Source of the DNA: UBA6522 sp963664945
GTDB lineage: Bacteria > Pseudomonadota > Gammaproteobacteria > Steroidobacterales > Rariloculaceae
Reading direction: 5' to 3'
Length of the DNA stretch: 64,000 bases
NCBI GenBank assembly: GCA_963664945.1
Contig: OY761822.1
Coordinates: forward strand, 5,704,001-5,768,000
This document shows, piece after piece, positions 26,371 to 35,426 of this stretch; position 1 is the first letter of the stretch; each line of letters begins with the position of its first letter. The position numbers and the translations under genes are program-made. The notes beneath the pieces were generated by a model. It saw only the letters and a list, made by a program, of their open reading frames with translations, did not search any database and had not been told where the DNA came from.

Positions 26371-27654
26371 ATGGTTTCTCGCCGCGGCTTTCTGACCAGT
26401 GCCGCGGGTGCGCTGGTAAGCGCCGGCGTGGTGGCGCGCAAGGCTGCTGCGCAGATTCCCGAAGCACCCTTGGCTGAGTCCCCGGCGACGGCACCGCCGG
26501 CGGTGCCGTCCTCCGGGCAGCCGTTTCAACCCGTGGTCACGCTCAACGGCTGGTCCCTGCCGTGGCGGATGAACGGCGACGTCAAGGAATTCCACCTGGT
26601 CGCTCAACCGGTGGAAAGGGAAATTGCTCCTGGCATGACCGCCCACTTATGGGGCTACAACGGCCAGGCGCCGGGCCCGACCATCGAATGCGTCGAAGGC
26701 GACCGGGTGCGGCTGTTCGTCACCAACGAGCTGCCCGAAATCACGTCCATCCACTGGCACGGGGTGCGCCTGCCCCACGGCATGGACGGCGTGACCGGCC
26801 TCACGCAACCGCCCATTCAACCCGGTGAAACCTGGGTGTATGAATTCGAGATGCAGCACGCCGGCACCTTCATGTACCACCCCCACGCCGACGACATGGT
26901 GCAGATGGCCATGGGCCTGATGGGCAGCATCGTCGTGCATCCGCGCGATGCCGCGGAGCGCGCCGTGGACCGGGATTTCGTCTTTCTCATGAGCGCGTAC
27001 GATATCGAGCCCGGGAGCTACACGCCCCGGGTCCACACGCACACCGACTTCAACCTCTGGACCTGGAACAGCCGCGTCTTCCCGGGCATCGCGCCACTGG
27101 CCGTCCGGCAGGGCGACAGGGTCCGCGTCCGGATCGGCAACCTCACCATGACCAATCACCCCATCCACCTGCACGGACACTCGTTCGAGGTCACCGGGAC
27201 GGACGGCGGGTGGGTGCCACCGTCCGCGCGCTGGCCGGAGGCGACCATCGACATCGGCGTCGGCCAGATGCGCGTCATCGAGTTCGTCGCCGACGCGCCC
27301 GGCGACTGGGCCTTCCACTGTCACAAGACCCACCACACGATGAACGCCATGGGGCACGACGTCATGACTTCCATCGGCGTCGACTTCAAGGAGGCCGCGG
27401 AGAAGTTGCGCCGCCTGATTCCCCAGTACATGGTCATGGGCGACCGCGGCATGGCCGAAATGGCGTCCATGCAGATGGAACTGCCGGAAAACACGCTGCC
27501 CATGATGACGGGCGAAGGACCGTACGGGCCCATCGGCATGGGCGGGATGTTCACTGTGGTCAAGGTACGCCCCGATCAGCCGCCCGGGGACTACAACGAT
27601 CCAGGCTGGTACGAGCCACCGCCCGGATCCATGGCTTACCGCTCGGAATCGTAG
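26371..27654 (+). CDS. Multicopper oxidase, Tat-exported
   Basis: A 427-residue copper oxidase. The start SRRGFLTSAAGALVSAG is a twin-arginine-type signal. Copper ligands are all visible: HWHG (His128/130), HPH (170/172), HPIHLHGH (about 263-270) and HCHKTHH (316-322), the type 1/2/3 sites. After the last site the chain is Met-rich (HTMNAMGHDVM, MAEMASMQMELP, MMTGEGPYGPIGMGGM), as in CopA/CueO-type copper resistance oxidases where Met residues bind Cu(I). It probably oxidises Cu(I) or phenolic or metal substrates in the periplasm. It lies between the TolC-like gene and a phosphodiesterase. Confidence 0.9.
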   Translation: MVSRRGFLTSAAGALVSAGVVARKAAAQIPEAPLAESPATAPPAVPSSGQPFQPVVTLNGWSLPWRMNGDVKEFHLVAQPVEREIAPGMTAHLWGYNGQAPGPTIECVEGDRVRLFVTNELPEITSIHWHGVRLPHGMDGVTGLTQPPIQPGETWVYEFEMQHAGTFMYHPHADDMVQMAMGLMGSIVVHPRDAAERAVDRDFVFLMSAYDIEPGSYTPRVHTHTDFNLWTWNSRVFPGIAPLAVRQGDRVRVRIGNLTMTNHPIHLHGHSFEVTGTDGGWVPPSARWPEATIDIGVGQMRVIEFVADAPGDWAFHCHKTHHTMNAMGHDVMTSIGVDFKEAAEKLRRLIPQYMVMGDRGMAEMASMQMELPENTLPMMTGEGPYGPIGMGGMFTVVKVRPDQPPGDYNDPGWYEPPPGSMAYRSES

Positions 27655-27660
27655 GTCCGG

Positions 27661-28596
27661 ATGGCCTCGACTGCATCGACCCGCCGGGTGAGCGCGCCTG
27701 TCGACCGTTCCGATGCTACGGCGGGGGACCATCCCGGCACCGCGGCCGGCGAAGAGACAGGCCCGTCGACCGGCTGCGGGACCGGCGGGGAAGTGGTCCC
27801 CCGTCCCACGCGCGATTGCGCCGGTGAGGCCAACGCGCGTGCCGCAGTGCTGCTGCAGATCACCGACACGCACCTGTTTGCCTCCGCGGACGCCACGCAG
27901 CGCGGCATCAATACCCAGGCGTCGCTCGACGCCGTGCTGGACCGCGCCCGCGCCGATACCCGCTGGCCGCCGGATGCCATCGTCGTCACCGGCGATATCG
28001 TCCACGACGAGAGCCGGGCCGGGTACCTGCGCTTCCGCAAGACCCTGGAGTCCCTGGGACCGCCCGCCCTGTGCATTCCCGGCAACCACGACGACCCGGC
28101 GCTGCTTGAAGAATGCCTTTCGGCACCGAAGGTCCAGGTAGGCGGCGATACGCGGCTTGGTGCGTGGCGACTGATCCTGTTGAGCTCATTCGGCGAGGGT
28201 GAAGTTGCAGGCAGACTGGGGTCCGCCGAGCTGGCGCGACTGGAGGCGGCGCTTGAGCGGTATCCGGACGAGCACACCCTGATCTGCATGCATCACCCTC
28301 CACTTCCCATGGGTAGCGCCTGGCTCGACAGTCCCGGACTGGAGGACGCCGATGCATTCCTTCAGCGTGCGCGACGGCATGCCCAGGTTCGCGCAGTGCT
28401 TTGGGGCCATGTACATCAGGCATCGGACCGTCAAATCGATGGCGTCCGATACATGAGTACCCCGTCCACATGCTCGCAATTCCGGCCCGACAGCGATGAG
28501 TTCGCAGTGGACAGCCGTCCACCCGGCATGCGGTGGCTGGAATTGAAACCGGACGGTGGGCTGACCACCGAGATAGTGCGCATCGGGACGTCGTGA
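27661..28596 (+). CDS. Metallophosphoesterase, CpdA-like (3',5'-cAMP phosphodiesterase type)
   Basis: A 311-codon frame with a full calcineurin-like metal site: QITDTHLF (Asp, His), VVTGDIVHD (Asp), PGNHDD (Asn, His), MHHPP (His) and WGHVHQ (His-x-His). This order is that of the class III cyclic-nucleotide phosphodiesterase CpdA. The first roughly 60 residues are low-complexity and not part of the domain; a start nearer the ITDTH motif is likely (for example an internal GTG), so the 5' boundary is uncertain. It begins six bases after the multicopper oxidase. Confidence 0.82.
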   Translation: MASTASTRRVSAPVDRSDATAGDHPGTAAGEETGPSTGCGTGGEVVPRPTRDCAGEANARAAVLLQITDTHLFASADATQRGINTQASLDAVLDRARADTRWPPDAIVVTGDIVHDESRAGYLRFRKTLESLGPPALCIPGNHDDPALLEECLSAPKVQVGGDTRLGAWRLILLSSFGEGEVAGRLGSAELARLEAALERYPDEHTLICMHHPPLPMGSAWLDSPGLEDADAFLQRARRHAQVRAVLWGHVHQASDRQIDGVRYMSTPSTCSQFRPDSDEFAVDSRPPGMRWLELKPDGGLTTEIVRIGTS

Positions 28597-28627
28597 GCAT
28601 CGACTCCCGGGGAATGTCGCCGCGCTG

Positions 28628-28792
28628 CTATATCTCCACCATGTCGAAGTCTTCCTTGCCGGCACCGCAGTCTGGACAGTGCCAGGACAGGGGAATGTCG
28701 TCCCAGCGGGTGCCGGGAGCAAGGCCTTCCTCGGGCAATCCCCTGGCTTCGTCGTAGATGAAGCCGCAGATCAGGCACATGTACTGCTTCAT
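28628..28792 (-). CDS. Rubredoxin
   Basis: A small FeS4 electron carrier of 54 residues. The two iron knuckles are CLIC (CLICGFIYDEARG) and CPDC (WHCPDCGAGKEDFDMVEI), with the conserved GTRWDDIP between them. I prefer the ATG at 28792 (MKQYMCLICG) because rubredoxins usually begin there; the frame is open for seven more codons. It follows hspQ on the same strand. The partner oxidoreductase is not in the window. Confidence 0.9.
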   Translation of the reverse strand: MKQYMCLICGFIYDEARGLPEEGLAPGTRWDDIPLSWHCPDCGAGKEDFDMVEI

Positions 28793-28818
28793 TGGCGGGG
28801 ACGGCGTTTCCATCGAGA

Positions 28819-29145
28819 TCAGTTGCTGCGGATTCTGGGCTCGTAGAATTCGCCATTGAACCCGTGGAAATAACTCTCGATCAAGGGCGAGCGGATCGGC
28901 TGGGGATCGGCAGCAGGGCGCAGATTGCGCTCAGCCACGTAGGTGGTCTGGTCGGCATCGTGCACCAGCACATGGTACCAGGGCCGATTCCTTGGCGGCC
29001 GGCTCAGGGCAACCTTTTCGTACCACTGTTCGCTGAGCATGAAACTGGGGTCCACGTCATAGACGACGCCCCGGTAACCGAATCGCCGGTGCATCACAAC
29101 TTGGCCGATGTGGAAGTTGCCGGTGAGTTCGGGGAGTTCATTCAC
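28819..29145 (-). CDS. hspQ: Heat shock protein HspQ
   Basis: A 108-residue HspQ (YccV) protein, a small hemimethylated-DNA-binding and Lon-specificity factor in enterobacteria. Family features: FHIGQVVMHRRFGYRGVVYD at the start, DPSFMLSEQWYEKVA, RPWYHVLVHDAD and YVAERNLRPAADPQPIRSP. The length is normal. It lies just upstream of rubredoxin. The 170 bases before it hold no gene, only a short GAGCCA-type hexanucleotide repeat near 29216-29240. Confidence 0.88.
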   Translation of the reverse strand: MNELPELTGNFHIGQVVMHRRFGYRGVVYDVDPSFMLSEQWYEKVALSRPPRNRPWYHVLVHDADQTTYVAERNLRPAADPQPIRSPLIESYFHGFNGEFYEPRIRSN

Positions 29146-29313
29146 GCCGGTAAGTGTCTTCGAGAAGCCCCGAGGCCACTGTGCTCCAATCTTCTCACAA
29201 TCCCCGGACGTCTACGAGCCAGAGCCAGAGCCAGAAAGCCGCACTTCAGGAACGTCTGGCGCTGCTTCAGACAAGACCGATGGCCGCATACCATGCAACA
29301 GAATCCCGAACGG

Positions 29314-30069
29314 CTATCGCAACGACTCGCGAACAGCGTCGATCTGCCCCTTTGTTGCGTCTTGCAGGCGGCCCTTCAGTAACCAGGCAGTCTTGCCGGC
29401 GGCCGCGCTGGCCCACTCAAACATCGTCCTCAGTGACGCGCATCTCTCCTCATGCGCCAGTACATGCGAGACATCCAGCGCCTTGACGATCAACCGCCCG
29501 TGCTCCTTCTCATCAAAGCCGGCATGAATGGACTTCAGCTTGTTCTTCGGGTGCTTGATCGTTTCCACGTCTCCATCGAAGTCCTCCAAGTCGGTGCCCA
29601 GCACTTGGTTAACCGCGTTTGCGTCCGCAAAGTAGTAGGCTTCGAGCATGTTCACCAGAAAGTGGACCGCCGCCTTCGCCGACATGTGATCTCGCAGGAT
29701 GGTGTCCAATGCCATTCGGTAACGGCCGAACACCGCATCTATCTCTTCGGAGCGGCTCGCCTCAAGATCGTCCACGAGCATCACGAAGTCCCCTGTTGAC
29801 GACAGAAACCGACGGGCCGGCAAGCCAATCTGCTCCGCGTCCTTGTCCGGTATCGTTTTACCCGTGCCTACCATCTTTCGCTTACGCTTTTCGGATCGGA
29901 TAGGCGATCGCTGGCCAATTCGGCGAATCACGGTGAACGAACAGTTGCCCTGGGACGCCAGAATGCGAAACAGATCCGGGAGACAATGCTCTTCGGTCTC
30001 CCCTGTCACGATCAGTCCGAACCGCAACTGCCGCCACTCAGCGGCGTCCGCGCCACAAGGCGGCATCAT
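29314..30069 (-). CDS. DUF4276/TOPRIM-like protein, partner of the AAA ATPase
   Basis: A 251-residue protein that looks like a stand-alone TOPRIM-type nuclease domain. FGLIVTGETEEHCLPDLF holds the conserved Gly-x-Thr-Glu of the first motif, and FVMLVDDLEASRSEE the acidic pair of the second; further acids lie in LEAYYFADANAV and DLEDFDGDVET. Proteins of this kind (DUF4276, RloB- or AriB-like) pair with OLD-type ABC ATPases, the ATPase and nuclease being separate genes. It overlaps the ATPase stop by four bases (ATGA), so both are made together. A defence role is likely by analogy, not proven here. Confidence 0.7.
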   Translation of the reverse strand: MMPPCGADAAEWRQLRFGLIVTGETEEHCLPDLFRILASQGNCSFTVIRRIGQRSPIRSEKRKRKMVGTGKTIPDKDAEQIGLPARRFLSSTGDFVMLVDDLEASRSEEIDAVFGRYRMALDTILRDHMSAKAAVHFLVNMLEAYYFADANAVNQVLGTDLEDFDGDVETIKHPKNKLKSIHAGFDEKEHGRLIVKALDVSHVLAHEERCASLRTMFEWASAAAGKTAWLLKGRLQDATKGQIDAVRESLR

Positions 30070-31247
30070 GAATTGATCGCTTCCAATGTCGTCGGTCCTT
30101 GTGGACCGATCGCCTCCGACATATAGAGCGATCCGGGTGCATATTCCTCAAGTAGATCCTTGATCTCCTCGATTTGGGACAGCCGATCAAACCGGGCACT
30201 GCCTTGCTCCACCCGCGCCACCAGAATGTCCTCGGGCTCGAACTGGCTGATCAGGACAGGTGAATGGGTAGCGATGAATACTTGCTTCCCCCATTGGGAG
30301 GACGCACGCTTGATCGCCCGGGCCAGAACGGAAATCGCCCATGGGTGCAGCGACACCTCGGGCTCGTCGAACAACAGTACGGCCTCTCGCTCTCCCTCCG
30401 AGAATAATGCCAGAAGCAGCAAAAGCAATTGAATCACGCCATCCGACATACCGGATGCGAATATCGCTTCACTGCGCCCCTTCTCCTGAAAGCTCGCATA
30501 AACGGACGATGGCCCTGTCTGTTCGAGAACGATACCGTCGAACGCCGGAAAGGCTTCGGCCATGTACTCCATGATGGTGTTGTACCGCGCATCCACATTG
30601 CGCTTGTCCTGCACGTTCCGGAGCACGGACCAAGCGTTGTTTCCACTATCCCATAGCCTCGTTTGATGGCTGCTTTCCGAACCCCTTCGCTTCAGCGCCG
30701 CGAGATGGAACGACCGGGAATGATAGAAACGAACAAAATGAAGTAAATGGTCAAGCTGTCCCGCTTCATAGTCCCCTTTGTTGAAGTCCAGGAATAGCCC
30801 AAGGCTGATCTTGTCGGGTTCGCGTAACTCAATTGCGGGAGCCTGTTCAATCTCCGTGTTGAACAACGATGCGCTTGTGGACCCGGAAACACGTTCGATC
30901 AGCGTAAGGCTGCGGCTGGAAGAAACAAGGCGCTCACCCGGAAAGGGATCAATCCGACCCGCGGTCAGCGTAAACGAAAGTCCGTAGGTGACCTCGCCAC
31001 CGGTGAGTTCCACCAGTATGCGCGCATCGTTCCCGGCCCCGTCCCAAAGGAGTCCGATTCCATGATCCCGCTCCGACGATGCGACCTCTACCCCGCGTAT
31101 GGCGCAGTCACGGAAGAAATAGACGGTGTCGAGAAGAGTCGACTTTCCTGCTCCGTTGGGGCCAAAAAGGACATTGATCGGGCCGACCTCCACGTCCACG
31201 TCGGCTAGCGCCCTGTAGTTACGAACGCGAACCCTATTCAATCCCAA
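30066..31247 (-). CDS. AAA (OLD/RecF-like ABC) ATPase
   Basis: A 393-residue single-ATPase-domain protein. Walker A is FGPNGAGKSTLLD (about 28-40), the ABC-signature-like segment is FASGMSDGVIQLLLLLLA, Walker B is VLLFDEPEVSLHPWA, and the H-switch lies in QVFIATHSPVLISQF. This is the AAA_21/OLD-like ATPase found in antiphage systems and in RloA/PARIS-like pairs. The N-terminal MGLNRVRVRNYRALADVDVE is the typical start. Coupled to the DUF4276-like gene. It would sense a trigger and release or activate the TOPRIM partner; this mechanism is inferred from relatives. Confidence 0.85.
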   Translation of the reverse strand: MGLNRVRVRNYRALADVDVEVGPINVLFGPNGAGKSTLLDTVYFFRDCAIRGVEVASSERDHGIGLLWDGAGNDARILVELTGGEVTYGLSFTLTAGRIDPFPGERLVSSSRSLTLIERVSGSTSASLFNTEIEQAPAIELREPDKISLGLFLDFNKGDYEAGQLDHLLHFVRFYHSRSFHLAALKRRGSESSHQTRLWDSGNNAWSVLRNVQDKRNVDARYNTIMEYMAEAFPAFDGIVLEQTGPSSVYASFQEKGRSEAIFASGMSDGVIQLLLLLLALFSEGEREAVLLFDEPEVSLHPWAISVLARAIKRASSQWGKQVFIATHSPVLISQFEPEDILVARVEQGSARFDRLSQIEEIKDLLEEYAPGSLYMSEAIGPQGPTTLEAINS

Positions 31248-31347
31248 GACACAACTCCGTCAGTCGCTGCCAAATCGCCAGGCGGCGGCAGTCTATCACG
31301 TAGTCCCCCACTTGATCCCGCGCACATTCAGCAGGTCGGAACCGCCC

Positions 31348-32781
31348 TCACGGCCGCCGAGTACAACCTGCTGCGACCACCCGTTGCCGCAGGGATTCCT
31401 CCAGCCGTCCCGGCAGGCCCTGAAACCCCCGATTGGACATGACCGCGACCTGGTCGCCACGCCTGAGTTCCTTCAGCAGCCCGGCGTGCAGCTCGTCCAC
31501 GCCTTGTGCGGCCACCAGCCTGGGACCCAGGTCGGCCAACGCCGATTCGACATTCCAGTCAAGATCGTCGCGCGCCAGCACGAACACCCTGTCGGCGCCG
31601 CCAAGCGCACCGCTCAGGCTGTCCCCATGCACGCCCATGCGCATCGAGTTGGAACCCGGTTCGAGCACCGCGACGATGCGGCTGCCGGCCCTGGTATTGC
31701 GCAGCGCCGCAAGGGTCGCCCGGATGGCCGTGGGATGGTGTGCAAAATCATCGTAGAGTGTAATTCCGCCGTAGTGGCAACGCTTCTCCAAGCGACGCTT
31801 CACCCCCTTGAATGTGGACAGGGCTTCCAGAGCCGTTGACACCGGGACACCCGCGTGAACCGCGCAACAGACGGCAGCCAGCGCGTTTTCGACATTGTGG
31901 CTGCCCAGCAGAGACCAACTCACGTCCCCGACGCGCTCGCCCTGCCGGTAAACGGAGAACGTGGAGCCCGGGCCTGCCGGAACGTTCCCGTTATTCTGCT
32001 CGTGCTGGTCGTACTGGTCCTGCCGACCGTACCAGGCGGCGCGGCGGTCCTCGGCGCTGAACGTTTCCACTGGCGTCCACACGCCCTGCTCCAATAGCCG
32101 CTCCACGTTGCCATCGGCGCCATTGACGGCGACAAGACCGCGGCCGGGGACCGTTCGAAGCAGGTGGTGGAACTGTCGAATGATCGCGTCCAGGTCATCG
32201 TAGATGTCGGCATGGTCGAATTCGATGTTGGTGATCGCAAGGGTGCGCGGACGGTAGTGGACGAACTTGGCGCGCTTGTCGAAGAAGGAGGTGTCGTACT
32301 CGTCGGCCTCGACAATGAAGTATTCCGACGCTCCGAAGCGGGCGGACACGCCGAAATTGGCCGGCACGCCGCCGATCAGGAAACCCGGGTCGAGACCGGC
32401 ACAGTCGAGAATCCAGGCCAGCAGGCTGCTGGTGGTGGTCTTGCCGTGGGTGCCGGCGACCGCCAGGACCCAGCGATCCCTCAGTACGTGCTCCGCCAGC
32501 CACTGCGGTCCGGACTGGAATGGCAGGCTGGAGTTCAACAGGGCCTCCACCACGTCCCTGCCCCGGCTCATGACATTGCCCACCACCACGCAATCAATGT
32601 CCTTCTCCAGGTGCTCCGGGTGGTAACCCTGGCGAACGGGAATGCCCAACTCGGCGAGCAGATCGCTCATCGGCGGATAGACATTCTCGTCGGAGCCCGA
32701 GACCCGGTGACCCGCCGCCTTGGCAAGCGCTGCGACACCACCCATGAAGGTGCCGCAGATTCCCAGAATGTGAACGCGCAT
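31348..32781 (-). CDS. mpl: Murein peptide ligase Mpl
   Basis: UDP-N-acetylmuramate:L-alanyl-gamma-D-glutamyl-meso-diaminopimelate ligase, which reuses tripeptide released from the wall. The N-terminus MRVHILGICGTFMGGVAALA is diagnostic, so I choose ATG 32781 rather than the upstream start. ATP-binding AGTHGKTTTSSLLAWI (about 108), then FIVEADEYDTSFFDKRAKFV, TNIEFDHADIY and the C-terminal FAHHPTAIRATLAALR are Mur-ligase hallmarks. Length 477. Its start overlaps a possible upstream start of the divergent rnd gene, so the promoter region is very short. Confidence 0.93.
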   Translation of the reverse strand: MRVHILGICGTFMGGVAALAKAAGHRVSGSDENVYPPMSDLLAELGIPVRQGYHPEHLEKDIDCVVVGNVMSRGRDVVEALLNSSLPFQSGPQWLAEHVLRDRWVLAVAGTHGKTTTSSLLAWILDCAGLDPGFLIGGVPANFGVSARFGASEYFIVEADEYDTSFFDKRAKFVHYRPRTLAITNIEFDHADIYDDLDAIIRQFHHLLRTVPGRGLVAVNGADGNVERLLEQGVWTPVETFSAEDRRAAWYGRQDQYDQHEQNNGNVPAGPGSTFSVYRQGERVGDVSWSLLGSHNVENALAAVCCAVHAGVPVSTALEALSTFKGVKRRLEKRCHYGGITLYDDFAHHPTAIRATLAALRNTRAGSRIVAVLEPGSNSMRMGVHGDSLSGALGGADRVFVLARDDLDWNVESALADLGPRLVAAQGVDELHAGLLKELRRGDQVAVMSNRGFQGLPGRLEESLRQRVVAAGCTRRP

Positions 32782-32851
32782 GAACAGACGGCCGGTCGTT
32801 GGGAGTGATTGGCTCACAGGCAAAGGATTTAGTGTACTGTCTCACAAATCC

Positions 32852-33979
32852 GTGACCGATTCAGAACAGATCATCGATTCAATACAACCCATCGATCCAG
32901 ACCGTCCCGTCGATTCACAACGACTTGTCGACAGCGCGCCAGACTTGGCGGCCCTGGTCGACGCCATCGCCGACGCTCCCGTGATTGCCCTGGATACCGA
33001 GTTCGTTCGCGAGCAGACGTACTACCCGCGGCTGTGCCTGATCCAGGTCGCGACACCGGACCGACTGGCCTGCGTCGACTGCGTGGCGGGCATGGATCTG
33101 AAACCCCTGTTCTCCGCCCTGCTCGCACCCGGCCGTACCTGGCTGTTGCACAGCGCCCGGCAGGACCTGGAAGCCATGCAGGGACTCATGTTTCGCTTGC
33201 CATCCCGGCTGATCGACACGCAGACCGCCGCAGCCCTGCTCGGCAGGACACCCCAGATCGGTCTGCAGGACCTGGTCGCGGAGGAATTGAGCATCCACCT
33301 CGACAAGGGATACACCCGCACCAACTGGGCCGCCCGGCCCTTGCCGGGGGGCGCACTGAAGTACGCGCTGGACGACGTCCGCCACTTGTTCGCGCTGTGG
33401 GGGATTCTGCGGGACAAGTTGAACGAGCTGAACCGGTTGGATTGGCTTGAGGAGGACTGCCGGACTGCGCTTGAAGCGCCCGTGCTCACCCCGCCCATCG
33501 CGCTCTGGTCGCGGCTCAAGCGCGTCCGCGCCCTGGACGCCGGAAGCAGGTGCGCCGCCCTGGCGCTGATCGAGTGGCGCGAGCGATGCGCACAGAGATT
33601 GAACCGGCCCCGGCGCTGGCTGTGCAGCGACGAACTGCTGGTGCGCATCGCCAAGACCATGCCGAAGCGCCCTGACGACATGTCGGGCATCCCGGAGTTG
33701 CCAAGAAAGTTCGCGCGGCGATTCGGCGACGAGATCGTAGCTGCGATTGCGTCATCGCAGACCGAAAAAAACCTGCACCTGGTCGACATGCAACGGGCGC
33801 CCATCCGGGAAAGCCAGTTCAAGCGATTGCGCGACGGGGCGAGACAGCGCGCCAGTCAACTGAGAATCGATCCGCAGGTACTGGCAACCCGCCAGGAACT
33901 CCTGGACCTGCTCAGGGGAACGCCGTCCGACCGGATAACCGGTGGCTGGCGATGGAAACAGCTTAAGGACCTTGTGTAG
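32852..33979 (+). CDS. rnd: Ribonuclease D
   Basis: A 3'-5' exoribonuclease of the DEDD family that trims tRNA 3' ends. Exo I is VIALDTEFVREQTYYPRLCL, Exo II lies in WLLHSARQDLEAMQG and Exo III in KYALDDVRHLFALW, all with their acids. An HRDC-like region follows (RCAQRLNRPRRWLCSDELLV). The frame is open from 32780, but that ATG overlaps the mpl start; GTG 32852 (VTDSEQIIDSIQ) is more plausible and gives 375 residues. The N-terminal 40 residues before the exonuclease domain are an unusual Asp/Ser/Ile-rich run. Confidence 0.88.
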   Translation: MTDSEQIIDSIQPIDPDRPVDSQRLVDSAPDLAALVDAIADAPVIALDTEFVREQTYYPRLCLIQVATPDRLACVDCVAGMDLKPLFSALLAPGRTWLLHSARQDLEAMQGLMFRLPSRLIDTQTAAALLGRTPQIGLQDLVAEELSIHLDKGYTRTNWAARPLPGGALKYALDDVRHLFALWGILRDKLNELNRLDWLEEDCRTALEAPVLTPPIALWSRLKRVRALDAGSRCAALALIEWRERCAQRLNRPRRWLCSDELLVRIAKTMPKRPDDMSGIPELPRKFARRFGDEIVAAIASSQTEKNLHLVDMQRAPIRESQFKRLRDGARQRASQLRIDPQVLATRQELLDLLRGTPSDRITGGWRWKQLKDLV

Positions 33980-34169
33980 CAGTCCGTGGCAACGCCCCCT
34001 GCATTCGACCGGCGGCGAGGAACGTTTGCCTCGGACTGCCAGCGACTGTTCTTGCCGCTTATCACGCGTGTCCGGGCAGTGCCAGCGAAGAATCCAGGCG
34101 TTTTGATGGCAAATCAGGCTGGCTTCAATCTCCCCAAACGATCACTATCTCTGCAACGGGTTTGGCCTG

Positions 34170-34427
34170 ATGAGTTCCACCATTACCGTGCAAGATATCA
34201 ACCCGAGAGACAAGGCATGGGCGCAGCGCGAAGCGCATCTTGCGGGCATTTCGATGGAAGAATTCGTCTGTCGCATCATCCACGAAAAACGCGCAAGGGC
34301 CGTGCGCCGCACGAAACCATCCGATGCGTTCAGGCACTATTTCGGGCCGGAGCATGGCGTGGAGTTGTTGCTGCCCGGGCGACATGGCCAACGCCGTGTT
34401 GAACTCACCGTTGAGAAAGAGGCGTGA
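34170..34427 (+). CDS. FitA-like antitoxin
   Basis: An 85-residue ribbon-helix-helix antitoxin. STITVQDINPRDKAWAQREA and ISMEEFVCRIIHEKRAR form the strand and two helices of the DNA-binding domain, as in FitA and related plasmid-stability proteins; the rest (FRHYFGPEHGVELLLPG) would bind the toxin. The stop overlaps the toxin start (GTGA). It probably represses its own promoter in the 190-base gap after rnd, where I could not define an operator. Confidence 0.8.
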   Translation: MSSTITVQDINPRDKAWAQREAHLAGISMEEFVCRIIHEKRARAVRRTKPSDAFRHYFGPEHGVELLLPGRHGQRRVELTVEKEA

Positions 34428-34891
34428 CGGCTCCTGTCGCATGGCTGCTGGACACAAGCGTCGTGTCGGAAATGATGCGGCCCTACCCCGAACCCCGAGT
34501 CGCCTGGTTCCTGGATGCAATCGCAATTGAGGGAATCGGCATCGCATCCATCACGGTCTGGGAAATCCTGAACGGAATCGCGGGTCTGAGCCTGGGGCAG
34601 CGACGAGAGGAGTTGGCCACGCGATTTCAGAAAATCCTGGATGACATCTTTGAAGACCGCGTACTTGACTGGGCCGCTTCCGACGCGCTGGAGTGCGCAG
34701 TCATCATGGAAATAAAACGGCGGATGGGAGAATCACTCGACCACCGCCTGCCGGACGGTATGCTCGCCGGTACGGCGAGTAGCCGCAATTTGACCATCGT
34801 GACCGGAAACGACAAGGCATTTCGCAACACCGGCGTCAAGGCAATCAATCCCTGGACCGCCGCGGCGCCTGGAATAGCCCTGCGGGCTTAA
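34424..34891 (+). CDS. FitB-like PIN-domain toxin
   Basis: A 155-residue PIN ribonuclease. WLLDTSVVSEMMRPYPEPRV carries the first acid, ITVWEILNGIAGL the second (Glu) and LDHRLPDGMLAGTASSRNLT the later Asp; the end TGVKAINPW is typical of FitB. The GTG start at 34424 overlaps the antitoxin stop. It is intact. The C-terminal 45 residues resemble the PIN remnant at 13476-13733, so both belong to the same subfamily and may have a common ancestor in this genome. Confidence 0.85.
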   Translation: MTAPVAWLLDTSVVSEMMRPYPEPRVAWFLDAIAIEGIGIASITVWEILNGIAGLSLGQRREELATRFQKILDDIFEDRVLDWAASDALECAVIMEIKRRMGESLDHRLPDGMLAGTASSRNLTIVTGNDKAFRNTGVKAINPWTAAAPGIALRA

Positions 34892-34919
34892 TGCCTTGCG
34901 GCCATCGGGGACGCGGCCG

Positions 34920-35375
34920 CTATGAGTGAATATCCGCTTCGGCGCGCTCCTTCAGCGCCAGAGCCATCGCGTTGAAGCCGCGGCGAATGAGACCACCGAA
35001 CAGCAACACGACCAGCGGTGTGAGGACGCCCGTAAACGCGTCGGTCGTGGTGTAGCGGCAGCGTGCGTCGCCCAGGGACTCCAGGCGCTGTTCGCGGCGG
35101 GTTTCGAGTAGCCAATAAGCTCCCATGACCATGCCCCACGCCAGAAGGCGTGGAGGAACGACATCCTGAATCAATTCCGGCTGCTTGAGCTTGAAGGGCC
35201 CCAGCGTCACGTACAGGTCAACCGGTGAGCCGACCTCAAGACTTGTGTCCACCCGGGTCGTGAACGGGTTCCATTCACCGTATCGTCCCACGTCCACCAG
35301 GATTCCCCACACACGGTGGACCGGTGCCTCGATCTCTATCGAATCCGAACTGACGACGTGCCGAACCAAGGCCAC
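34920..35375 (-). CDS. SRPBCC (START-like) domain protein
   Basis: A 151-residue protein of the polyketide cyclase/dehydrase (SRPBCC) group, a helix-grip fold that binds hydrophobic ligands. IEIEAPVHRVWGILVDVGRY and EWNPFTTRVD give the first strand and helix; LKQPELIQDVVPPRLLAWGM the middle strands; ALALKERAE the long C-terminal helix. The start is GTG 35375. It is the last gene of a minus-strand run with two SDRs, a sulfotransferase and a sterol-reductase-like enzyme, so it might handle the same hydrophobic compound (inference). Confidence 0.75.
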   Translation of the reverse strand: MALVRHVVSSDSIEIEAPVHRVWGILVDVGRYGEWNPFTTRVDTSLEVGSPVDLYVTLGPFKLKQPELIQDVVPPRLLAWGMVMGAYWLLETRREQRLESLGDARCRYTTTDAFTGVLTPLVVLLFGGLIRRGFNAMALALKERAEADIHS

Positions 35376-35426
35376 TCCCGCTACCTCATCACAACCAAAC
35401 CGCGCGAGTTTCCCGATGTATTGCGG

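Noticed and set aside
26647..28089. 480-codon minus-strand frame across multicopper oxidase and phosphodiesterase
   Set aside because: It spans two real genes and has no homology that I can recognise.
29216..29240. Hexanucleotide repeat GAGCCA before hspQ
   Set aside because: Only about three units, outside any coding frame; too short for a phase-variable tract.
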